Shown: one piece after another, positions 56,446 to 64,000 of the stretch | Layout: the number at the start of each line of letters is the position of its first letter | Numbering within the stretch: the first letter of the stretch is position 1 | Source: Saxibacter everestensis | Lineage (GTDB): Bacteria > Actinomycetota > Actinomycetes > Actinomycetales > Brevibacteriaceae | Reading direction: 5' to 3' | NCBI RefSeq assembly: GCF_025787225.1 | Contig: NZ_CP090958.1 | Span: 2,094,550 to 2,158,549 of the forward strand | Length of the DNA: 64,000 nt | Notes under the pieces: generated by a model | What the model was told of the DNA's origin: nothing | Database searches by the model: none | What the model saw: only the letters and a program-made list of their open reading frames with translations | Made by a program: the position numbers and the translations under genes

Positions 56446-57519
56446 GTGAATGCCGTGACACTAACCCCTTTTCGCCTCGCTGCACTTGCCTCGGCCGCCC
56501 TTCCTGACTTTGCCCCCTCGAAGGTCACAATGTTGCCGCACAGCACCGACACTCTGGAAGCACTGGTCAGCGATGACGCGGGTAAACAGGTCACAATTAA
56601 TGTCGCACTCAACGCGCTCGAAGCCCTACGCGGCGATGCGGAACGGAGCGTGCTCCTGATCCTGACCGACAAGGCGGCGGCAGATCTCCCATTCGCGCTG
56701 CCTGAGGTCCTGGGCCAGGCAAGTACCAGCGACGTCGGCTCGCTTCGGTTGAGCAGCAGCGATGATTCAGCGGACACGCATTTCGACGGCGAAGGCCAGG
56801 CTTTCATCTTTTCCGCGTTGCCGGGCTCCCCGCTAAGTCTCGAACAGCTGCGGCCGGGCCCCGGACTGACCGCTTCTCTTGGGCGGGCGCTGGCAGCAAT
56901 TCACGAACTGAATCCGGACATAGTGCGTGATGCCGGTCTGCCCGACTATGACGCAGACAGCTACCGACAGCGCCGACTGGCCGAGGTCGATCAGGCCGCG
57001 GCTACCGGGAAAGTACCGGCACGGCTGCTCAACCGGTGGGAAAAGCAATTGGAGAACGTCGCGTTGTGGCGTTTTCAGCCGACGGTCTGCCATGGCGAGC
57101 TTTCCGAAGACCGGGTGCGGGCCGAAGGCGACCGCATAGTCGCGGTGACCGGCTGGGCTCAGCTTCGGGTTGCCGATCCAGCCGATGATCTGGCGTGGCT
57201 GATCGCGTCCTGTGACGGTACGGTCATCGATTCGATCATGGAGGCGTATTCGCAGGCCCGCGGCGAAGCGCCGGGACCGATGCTACGACGGCGGGCCGAG
57301 CTACTCAGCGAGCTTGCCCTGGTTGGCTGGCTGCTCTACGGCCTGAGCCAGAACGATCAGAACGTGATCGACGATGCGACCGACATGTTGGCCGAACTCG
57401 ACGATCAACTGCATCGGGAAGAGGAGGCCGAACGCGAGGCGTCGGAGGCGGCGGCTTCCGAGGCTGACTCGCCCGAAGACCCGGAACAGAATCCAGGCGA
57501 CGGACGTCAGGGCTACTGA
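56446..57519 (+). CDS. APH-like phosphotransferase family protein (degenerate)
   Basis: About 357 residues from the GTG at 56446; the frame is longer upstream but lacks ribosome sites. The C-lobe segment VCHGELSEDRVRA corresponds to the catalytic HGDxxxxN of aminoglycoside/macrolide phosphotransferases, with Asp changed to Glu and Asn not conserved, then GWAQLRVADPADDLAWLI replaces the DFG-like region. The last about 60 residues are acidic. It sits between nudC and adnB, where Actinobacteria often have a phosphotransferase. An active kinase is doubtful. Confidence 0.75.
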   Translation: MNAVTLTPFRLAALASAALPDFAPSKVTMLPHSTDTLEALVSDDAGKQVTINVALNALEALRGDAERSVLLILTDKAAADLPFALPEVLGQASTSDVGSLRLSSSDDSADTHFDGEGQAFIFSALPGSPLSLEQLRPGPGLTASLGRALAAIHELNPDIVRDAGLPDYDADSYRQRRLAEVDQAAATGKVPARLLNRWEKQLENVALWRFQPTVCHGELSEDRVRAEGDRIVAVTGWAQLRVADPADDLAWLIASCDGTVIDSIMEAYSQARGEAPGPMLRRRAELLSELALVGWLLYGLSQNDQNVIDDATDMLAELDDQLHREEEAEREASEAAASEADSPEDPEQNPGDGRQGY

Positions 57520-57580
57520 TCCCCCGGCACAAGCCACCCGCGCGAGTCACCAGCTGCTGGTAACCACGCGTGCGACTCAG

Positions 57581-57647
57581 CGCAGCCGGAAGAACAGTCA
57601 CCGCTGGTAAGAGACAGCCACCGCAGCCGGAAGAACAGTCACCGCTG
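57581..57647. repeat. Direct repeat of 26 bp at the adnB 3' end
   Basis: CGCAGCCGGAAGAACAGTCA plus six more bases occurs at 57581-57606 and 57622-57647, 41 bases apart. The second copy contains the adnB stop codon, so the gene's tail has been duplicated into the gap. Confidence 0.9.
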
Positions 57648-60600
57648 CTTGTAGTACTGGGCAAATCTGCTTTCGAGCTCGGCGGAATCAGGCAGGTCGG
57701 CGAGGCTCACCTCCTCGTTGGATCCCAGATAGAAGAACGTCGTGGTGATGTTCTGCAGCGGAACTGACTCCTGTTCGGAGAACGCCACCCGGTACAGGGC
57801 TAGCTGGAGTTCGGTGTGCGACCTTTCGGTGGGCGTGGGTGCTCTTCCGGTCTTCCAGTCGACCACCTCATATTGGCCAGCACCGTGATCGAAAATCGCG
57901 TCGATCTTCCCGGGTATCGTCAGCTCTCCGAGCTGGATCTCAAACACCCGCTCAACATCCATCGGCCTCAATGCAGCGAACCGTGAGGCGAGGAACGTAG
58001 TCTGCAGTTTCGCCAGGTTGGCCCGCCCCTGCGCACCGAGTCCGCCGTGATCGAATGGATCGCGGGCGACTTCTGCCTCGTCGAGCTCAAACAGCGCGGC
58101 CTGACCGTACCGCTGTTCCAGCCACTCATGGAAGGCGGTGCCGAGCCGGGCGGCATGCGACGGCGGCCGAGGCATCGGCCGCGCGATCGAAGCGGCTGCG
58201 GCCGCCGGATCCCTATCCACGGCAATCAACCGGGTGGGCGAGATTCTGCTCGGAAAGCTGACCGTCGCGGGTCCCCGGGACACAATGTCACGCTCGGCGA
58301 GCAGCAGGTCTATGTAATGGTTGACCGATCGCTCCGGGCCGGCAGCGACAGGAGGCTGGTCGGCCGTCTGCTCGGCCGCGTCCTGGGCGGGAGTCCGCTC
58401 GGCAGCTGCTCGCTCAAGACAACTCAGCACAAGATCGGCCGCATCGTCTCGCGCCGCAGGTTCCCGGCCGGTGCTACTGCCTGCAACGGGCGGCCATTCC
58501 TCCTCACGAGCGCGCAACTCGATCGGGTTTGCCTCACCCTTGACCGGCTGTTCCGGCCAATCGGAATCCGTGATCACGCCGCCGCCGACTAGTTCGGCGA
58601 GATAGGTCGATGGCTCGCGGGGGTTGACACCGGCACCCCAGAATGACGCGCTCAGCCATAGCGACGTTCGTGCCCGGGTAAGCGCCACATAGGCCAGCCG
58701 GCGTTCCTCGGCTCGGTGATGGTCGATGTTTCTGTCCTTGAAATCGTCGAGCGCATCGCGCAGATCGGCCTGGTGCTCGGCGTCCCGCCAGTGAAAACCG
58801 GGCAACTGATCCCGGTCACCGCGCAGCTCGGTTGGAATCTGCCCTAGCTGCAGCCAGCCGGAGGTTGCCTTGGGCTTGCCGGGGAACACTCCCTCGACCA
58901 GATCGGGGATCGCCACCGCATCCCATTCGAGTCCTTTGGATGCGTGCACTGTCAATAACTGAACCGCATCGGGATTCGGCTCCGCCGTCGGCAGCTGCAG
59001 TCCACGCTCCTCGCTCTGCGCGGCGTCCAGCCAGCTGATGAATGCACCAAGCGTCGGGGCGTCTCCCGAGCTGCTGAACTGGTACGCCACCTCGGCGAAC
59101 GCATCCAGATGCGCACGAGCGGCGGAGGTCGAATATCCGGGCCGCGCGGCGACCTCGATGTCGAGCAGCAATGCACGCTCCACTTCACGCACGAGATCGA
59201 CGAGGCCCTGTCCGGATCGTCTGCGCAGCTCTCGCAGGGTGGCCGACAGGTCATGCAGCCGGTGATGGCCAGACGATGAGAACGCCGGTTCCGACTCACC
59301 CGGCTTATGCCAACCCACCGGCGGTAGTCCATCCAGACCGTCTGCGAGGCTGTAACTGTCAACGGCTTCGGCAGTGGCGGGCCCGTCGGTCGCACCGGAG
59401 CCCAGACGACTCGCATGCAGCTGGCGCGACCAGTCGGAAAGCGCGGCGAGATCCCTCGCTCCCAGCTGCCAGCGTGGGCTGGTCAGCAGGCGCATCAATG
59501 AATCCCCGCGGTCCGGATCGTGCACAACCTGCAGCGCACAGACGATGTCGATAATTTCCGGAGTTCCCAGCAGTCCACCGAGCCCGACGACCTCAACTGG
59601 TATTCCGGCCAGCCGAAGTGAAGCCTCGATTCCGGGGAACTGGGAGCGTCGTCGGCAGAGCACCGCAACGCTCCGTTTCAGATCGCGCTGCTCGGCAACC
59701 CAGCGAGCGAGCGACTGATCTTCGTCGCGCAGCCCCGTGTGGGCATCGACCGCACCGGCCAGCACGGAGACTGTGATGGCGCCATCCTCGACGCCTGGTC
59801 GCGGCTTGAGTTCCGGACCCGGGACGCCATCTGCGCGCAACGGCTTGGCCAGAGTATTGGCTGCGTCGAGAACCGCCGCGTCGTTCCGCCAGCTCGTCGA
59901 TAGGTAGCGAACCTGCGCCGGACTGCCGGCCTGCGCCGCGAAGTCCTGCGGGAATCGTCCAAGGTTACCGCTGCTTGCTCCGCGCCAACCGTAGATCGAC
60001 TGATGCGGATCACCAACCGCGGTCACCGGGTGCCCGTCTCCAAACAGCGACTTCAGGAGGACGAGCTGCGAGACCGAGGTGTCCTGATACTCGTCGAGAA
60101 GCACAACCGACCAGCGTTCCCGTTCATCGCGCCGGACATCGTCGACCGTGCTGGCGAGCTGCGCGGCAAGTTGCACCTGATCGCCGAAGTCCAATACCCC
60201 CCGATCCCGTTTGAGCTCCAGGAACCGCCGTACCAGCGGAACAAGCGCCTCTTTCGCGGCAACGTCGCCAAGCGCGGCCTGAACCGCCGCGTACGGTGTT
60301 CCCGCCGGCGGGTGACGGTCCGCACTACGCTCGAAGGCCCGAGCGTCTTTTGGTAACCGTTCAGCCATTTCACGCAAAGATCCCGTGACCCCGAGAATCT
60401 CCTCCGGCTCACGCAAGTGCTCCGCGCACCCGGAAGCGAGCTGCAGCACAGCAGAGACGACACTGCCGAATGGCTTGTCCAGGAAACCGAGTTCGTCAGC
60501 AGACGCAGCCTCGACGACCTCCGCTGCCAACTGCCATCGCCCTGCCTCCGACAGCAGGCTGGCACCCGGCTCCACCGCGATCCGAAGCCCGTGGTCCCTT

Positions 60601-60971
60601 ACCAGGGAGGCGGCGTAGGCGTTGTAGGTTGAAACGGTCGCCTCGCCCAATCCGAGCTCGGTTGCCGAGGCCGCGATGACCTTGCGGTGTCTCAGTGCCC
60701 GGAGACGTTTGCGAACCCGCTCGGCAAGTTCTCCGGCTGCCTTGCGGGTAAAGGTCAGGCCGAGGATTGCATCGGGGTCGACGAACTGGTTGGCGACCAG
60801 CCACACGACCCGGGACGCCATGGTCTCCGTTTTTCCGGATCCAGCGCCGGCAACAACAAGGCCGGGTTCCAGCGGAGCTTCGATAACGGCGCGCTGTTCC
60901 TCAGTGGGTAACGGACGCGCCAGGATCGTGGCGATATCGGCTGCGCTGTACCTGATGACGTTGCGGTTCAT
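57639..60971 (-). CDS. adnB: AdnB subunit: helicase-nuclease of the AdnAB double-strand-break resection complex
   Basis: A 1110-residue SF1 helicase fused to a RecB-type nuclease. Walker A GAGSGKTETM near residue 45, motif II DEYQDTS, motif III near DPHQSIYGWRG, and motif VI VALTRARTSLW. The C-terminal nuclease has IPGKIDAIFD and EVVDWKTGR, the D-x-K catalytic pair. With AdnA it resects double-strand breaks, replacing RecBCD/AddAB. Start ATG 60971 overlaps the adnA stop by four bases (ATGA); a longer frame is rejected. Confidence 0.92.
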   Translation of the reverse strand: MNRNVIRYSAADIATILARPLPTEEQRAVIEAPLEPGLVVAGAGSGKTETMASRVVWLVANQFVDPDAILGLTFTRKAAGELAERVRKRLRALRHRKVIAASATELGLGEATVSTYNAYAASLVRDHGLRIAVEPGASLLSEAGRWQLAAEVVEAASADELGFLDKPFGSVVSAVLQLASGCAEHLREPEEILGVTGSLREMAERLPKDARAFERSADRHPPAGTPYAAVQAALGDVAAKEALVPLVRRFLELKRDRGVLDFGDQVQLAAQLASTVDDVRRDERERWSVVLLDEYQDTSVSQLVLLKSLFGDGHPVTAVGDPHQSIYGWRGASSGNLGRFPQDFAAQAGSPAQVRYLSTSWRNDAAVLDAANTLAKPLRADGVPGPELKPRPGVEDGAITVSVLAGAVDAHTGLRDEDQSLARWVAEQRDLKRSVAVLCRRRSQFPGIEASLRLAGIPVEVVGLGGLLGTPEIIDIVCALQVVHDPDRGDSLMRLLTSPRWQLGARDLAALSDWSRQLHASRLGSGATDGPATAEAVDSYSLADGLDGLPPVGWHKPGESEPAFSSSGHHRLHDLSATLRELRRRSGQGLVDLVREVERALLLDIEVAARPGYSTSAARAHLDAFAEVAYQFSSSGDAPTLGAFISWLDAAQSEERGLQLPTAEPNPDAVQLLTVHASKGLEWDAVAIPDLVEGVFPGKPKATSGWLQLGQIPTELRGDRDQLPGFHWRDAEHQADLRDALDDFKDRNIDHHRAEERRLAYVALTRARTSLWLSASFWGAGVNPREPSTYLAELVGGGVITDSDWPEQPVKGEANPIELRAREEEWPPVAGSSTGREPAARDDAADLVLSCLERAAAERTPAQDAAEQTADQPPVAAGPERSVNHYIDLLLAERDIVSRGPATVSFPSRISPTRLIAVDRDPAAAAASIARPMPRPPSHAARLGTAFHEWLEQRYGQAALFELDEAEVARDPFDHGGLGAQGRANLAKLQTTFLASRFAALRPMDVERVFEIQLGELTIPGKIDAIFDHGAGQYEVVDWKTGRAPTPTERSHTELQLALYRVAFSEQESVPLQNITTTFFYLGSNEEVSLADLPDSAELESRFAQYYKQR

Positions 60972-63900
60972 GGCAGCCGGCTTTCGTGCTGGACAGGACA
61001 TGAACTTCTAACCGGGCAGACCGAGCAGTATTGGTTCTCTCTCGCGGTAAAAGCGCCGGCCGCCATGCCTTCGGCAACGTCGAGCACCATCGATGTGGCC
61101 CATAGTGGGTCGTCATCTGACTGAAGCGGTGGTTGCTCCTGGATCGCGGTTCGTACCCCGGATGCCAGCTGAACCAGGCGCGCGCCGCCGGACACATTTC
61201 CTTCTGGAAATGCCCCGGCTCCGACGGCCGCCTGATAGCTGCCCAACTGCGGATGCCGCTCAAGGTCTGCCGCTGCCGGTTTCGATTTGCCGGTCTTGAG
61301 GTCGATGACGACGAGTTTGCCGTCGGCATCGCGTTCGATTCGGTCAACCCGGCCCCGCAGACTGGCCCGGCCGATCTGGGTGGAGAACTCCCGCTCCACA
61401 TCGACGAGCGCCTCTCGATGTGCGCTCTGATAGTCGCCGAGTTTCGAGACGATGGCTTCCGCTCGGCGACGCTGGGACTCGGCGATCCAGGGCGCCTGGG
61501 CGGTGAGTTCGTCTGCACGCAATTCCAACTGTTCGCGCAATTGCGCGGCGTCAGCCTGCGGGAACTCCGCGGCCAGCTCATGCACCAGGTTTCCAAGCGT
61601 CTGACTCAGCGAATCGGGTCCCCTGCCGCCATGGCTCTCCAGGAACCAACGCAGGCCACAGGTCTGAAACGATTCGACCCGCGACGGCGACACCGAAATC
61701 GGTTGACCATCGGCGACAAGCTTGCCGGCACTGCTCACCGGCAGCTGACCGTACCACTGCGCCGGATGCGCCCCGGGCACGTTTTCCCGGGCAAGCCGTG
61801 CCAGCGCGCGGGCAGCCGCGGAGGCACCCAGTCCCGCCCCGTCGTCGGCCGGGGAGCGCCAACCCGGCAGTGCCAGCTCGGGCGGCTCCACGCCCCGGCC
61901 GGCTGACTCCAACTGCATCGCCTCGATCGATGCCTCAAGTTCGGCGCGAAGCGAGGCCGCGATGCCCCGCAGCGTCAGCGCCCGCGGGACAACGGTCAAT
62001 GGCCGAGCAGCCTCGTCATCGCCGCCGTCTTCCGGGGCGACCAGCGAAACAAAGGCCGACGGCGCGGCATCCTCATCCCGTACTGCGGTGACAATCAGCT
62101 GCTTTCTCGCCCGGGAACATGCCACGGCGAAGGTTCGCAGTTCGTCGTCGAGAGTCTCCCTGCGCTGTGCCCTGCCCGAACGCTTCTCATTGTCGAGCAC
62201 GGCGTCGACGATGTCTCCTGCGCCCAGCAGCGACCCGCGCAGGGTGAGGTTGGGCCAGCTACCCTCCTGCACATCAGGGATGACGACGAAGTCCCATTCC
62301 CTCCCCGAGGCTCCCGCTGCCGTCGTCAGCGTTACGGCGTCTTCGTGCGCCGCTCGTTGCGCCAGGGAATCTTCGGTAACACTCTGCCGAAAGACGTGTT
62401 CAAGGAACGCGGTCGAGCGTGCGCCCGGAAACAGAGTGTCAAACTTCTCCGCGGCAGCGAACAGCCGCATCATTGCGTCGAGGTCCGCATTGGCGGCATC
62501 CTGATCCCTGCCCCGGCTCAACGCGGCCTGCTGCCACATCCCGGCGAGTCCGGTGGCATTCCACATCTCCCACAGCAGCTCGTGCGGACCAGCCGCAGCG
62601 GCCTTCCGTCCCGCGGCAAGCATCGCCGCGACCCGGCGGGCAGCAGGCGTGACGGCGGCGCCAAGCGTCAGCAGTCGTTCCGGGGCGATTACGGCTTCCG
62701 CAAGCAGCTCGTCGCTGGATCGCGACCCGCCACCATGCCTTTCCTCGGCTCGCAACGCCACCCTGAGCCGGCGAAGTTCGACTCCGTCGGCTCCCCCGAT
62801 GCGCGAACACAGTAACTCCACAGCCTGGTCAGCGGACAGCTCTAGTTCGTCGCGAGAGACGAGGTGCATTGCCAGCAGCATTGGTCGAACCGCGGGCTCC
62901 TCGCGCAGCGGAATGTCTGGCGCGCCATCGCCGACCGGGACTCCGGTGGCAATGAGTTCCCTGCGCAGCGGGCCAAGCGCCGAGGACGACCTGGCCACCA
63001 CCGCCATCTGATCCCAGGGCACCCCGTGGTCAAGATGAGCCGCTCGCAATCGCCCGGCTATCAGCAGCCGCTGAGCCGCGGCTGAACCGACAAGATGAGT
63101 CTCGGCGGCGCCGGTGCGTTCCCCGGCCTCCGGTTGGACGGTTCTGCGTTGGCTTGCCACTCCGGCAACTCCGATGTGAGAGCTGACTCGCTCGGTCACG
63201 GCCCGAAGCGCGGCCGGCTGCCGCCAGGAATTTCGCAGCGTCACCACCCGCGACGACACCCCGAAGCGACCAGAAGCCGCGGCTGCCACCAGACGCGGCT
63301 CGGCGCCCCGGAAGCCCTCAGTCGTGGCATCCGGATCGCCGAAGACGCTGCAGCGCGCCCCCAGCAGGGCAAGCGCATCGACAAGACGGGCGCCGGCTTC
63401 GGTCAGGTCCTGGATGTCGTCGACCACGACGTATTTCGGCACCCGCCAATTCGCGAACCCGACCGCAGCGCCCGCCGACAGGCCTGCTCCGGCAGCTTGC
63501 CGAAGCAGGCCGGTAGCGGTAGCGACCACCGCAGCCGGATCGTAACCGCCGCCAAGCTGAAAACCTGCGACCTGTTCATACTCCTCAAGGACATCTGCAC
63601 AGGCCAGCCACTCCGGCCGCTGTCTTTCGTGTCCCAGCCGGCTCAGGTCCTCGGCAGAGAGGCCCCACTCCATCGCCCGCATCAGGACCTCACGAAGCTC
63701 GTGCCGGAATCCGTCGGTAGCCCGGACCTCTGCCGTTATGCCCGCTGGCCACTCCGGCTCGCGCCCTTCGCCCCGGCTATGCCCGTCCAACAGCGCGCGC
63801 AGCACACTGTCCTGCTCGGGGCCGGAGATGAAAGTGGGCGCCGGATCACCCAGGGCGGCTGCCCTCGCCCTCACCAGGCCGAACGCCAGGCTGTGCGGCG

Positions 63901-64000
63901 TCCTTGCCAATGGTCCGGAACTGGCGATCCGGAGCCGATCGCTGAGCTGCTGCCGCAGTACGGAAGCACGATCCCGGGTCGGTGCCAGCGTGAGGATCTC
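60968..64000 (-). CDS. adnA: AdnA subunit (partial; start lies beyond the right edge)
   Basis: The frame is open to base 64000 without a start, with LTLAPTRDRASVLRQQLSDRL upstream of the longest listed start, so the N terminus is missing. Visible: SF1 helicase parts (VVDDIQDLTEAGARL; VVIPDVQEGSWPN) and a C-terminal AddB-like nuclease with RGRVDRIERDADGK, VVIDLKTGK and an iron-sulfur staple of one Cys in TCGLRWFL plus CSVCPVRSSC. AdnA acts with the downstream AdnB in break resection. Confidence 0.92.
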   Translation of the reverse strand, partial: EILTLAPTRDRASVLRQQLSDRLRIASSGPLARTPHSLAFGLVRARAAALGDPAPTFISGPEQDSVLRALLDGHSRGEGREPEWPAGITAEVRATDGFRHELREVLMRAMEWGLSAEDLSRLGHERQRPEWLACADVLEEYEQVAGFQLGGGYDPAAVVATATGLLRQAAGAGLSAGAAVGFANWRVPKYVVVDDIQDLTEAGARLVDALALLGARCSVFGDPDATTEGFRGAEPRLVAAAASGRFGVSSRVVTLRNSWRQPAALRAVTERVSSHIGVAGVASQRRTVQPEAGERTGAAETHLVGSAAAQRLLIAGRLRAAHLDHGVPWDQMAVVARSSSALGPLRRELIATGVPVGDGAPDIPLREEPAVRPMLLAMHLVSRDELELSADQAVELLCSRIGGADGVELRRLRVALRAEERHGGGSRSSDELLAEAVIAPERLLTLGAAVTPAARRVAAMLAAGRKAAAAGPHELLWEMWNATGLAGMWQQAALSRGRDQDAANADLDAMMRLFAAAEKFDTLFPGARSTAFLEHVFRQSVTEDSLAQRAAHEDAVTLTTAAGASGREWDFVVIPDVQEGSWPNLTLRGSLLGAGDIVDAVLDNEKRSGRAQRRETLDDELRTFAVACSRARKQLIVTAVRDEDAAPSAFVSLVAPEDGGDDEAARPLTVVPRALTLRGIAASLRAELEASIEAMQLESAGRGVEPPELALPGWRSPADDGAGLGASAAARALARLARENVPGAHPAQWYGQLPVSSAGKLVADGQPISVSPSRVESFQTCGLRWFLESHGGRGPDSLSQTLGNLVHELAAEFPQADAAQLREQLELRADELTAQAPWIAESQRRRAEAIVSKLGDYQSAHREALVDVEREFSTQIGRASLRGRVDRIERDADGKLVVIDLKTGKSKPAAADLERHPQLGSYQAAVGAGAFPEGNVSGGARLVQLASGVRTAIQEQPPLQSDDDPLWATSMVLDVAEGMAAGAFTARENQYCSVCPVRSSCPVQHESRLP

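Overview
This 64 kb window is a high-GC (about 62%, estimated by eye) chromosomal segment of an actinobacterium. The taxonomic markers are a mycothiol-type SigR/RsrA pair, Kgd, GuaB1, WhiB7, AdnAB, the 24-residue ribosomal protein bL37 and an actinobacterial SAM-IV riboswitch. I infer a Micrococcales-like organism (a Brevibacterium relative is plausible), but genus cannot be set from sequence alone. Most of the window is conserved backbone in blocks that, from general knowledge, keep the same order in Mycobacterium and relatives.

Left to right: (1) 1-15.3 kb is a minus-strand block argS-lysA-hom-thrC-thrB-cls-rho-prfA-prmC-tsaC-wecA-atpI. It links Asp-family amino acids, translation termination, Rho termination and the run-up to the ATP synthase operon; rpmE, often next to rho, is absent. 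(2) 15.6-24.4 kb holds a histidine phosphatase, an MFS carrier, an MpaB-like oxygenase, tRNA-Arg(CCG), a VanY-type peptidase, an L,D-transpeptidase lipoprotein and a pair of CNNM/CorC membrane proteins. (3) 24.6-38.8 kb holds GuaB1, Kgd, a catalytically degenerate SGNH protein, bL37, rsrA-sigR, DoxX-aroA-rsgA-hisN-aminotransferase, and a SAM-IV riboswitch in front of a cysteine-desulfurase-like enzyme. (4) About 38.9-43.5 kb is an accessory island: CPBP protease, TetR, MarR and NmrA-like genes, fragments, and a broken tyrosine integrase beside initiator tRNA-fMet. (5) 43.6-64 kb is a second conserved block: UPF0182, PDZ/S16 protease, Zincin_2 protein, Nudix, YgjP-like peptidase, cyclodehydratase-like protein, WhiB7 with a regulatory leader, UvrD2, NudC, an APH-like protein, AdnB, and AdnA running off the right edge.

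The most interesting signals are regulatory. A consensus SigR promoter would start a leaderless longer SigR isoform. The whiB7 leader carries a well-translated 34-codon uORF and an attenuator hairpin. Two palindromic operators sit in the island, the CNNM pair has a highly structured leader, and initiation looks leaderless at several genes. Short direct repeats of 2-3 copies sit repeatedly at gene 3' ends. I found no CRISPR array, intact transposon or intact prophage, and no clearly new multi-gene defence system; this is a largely housekeeping window and I say so plainly.
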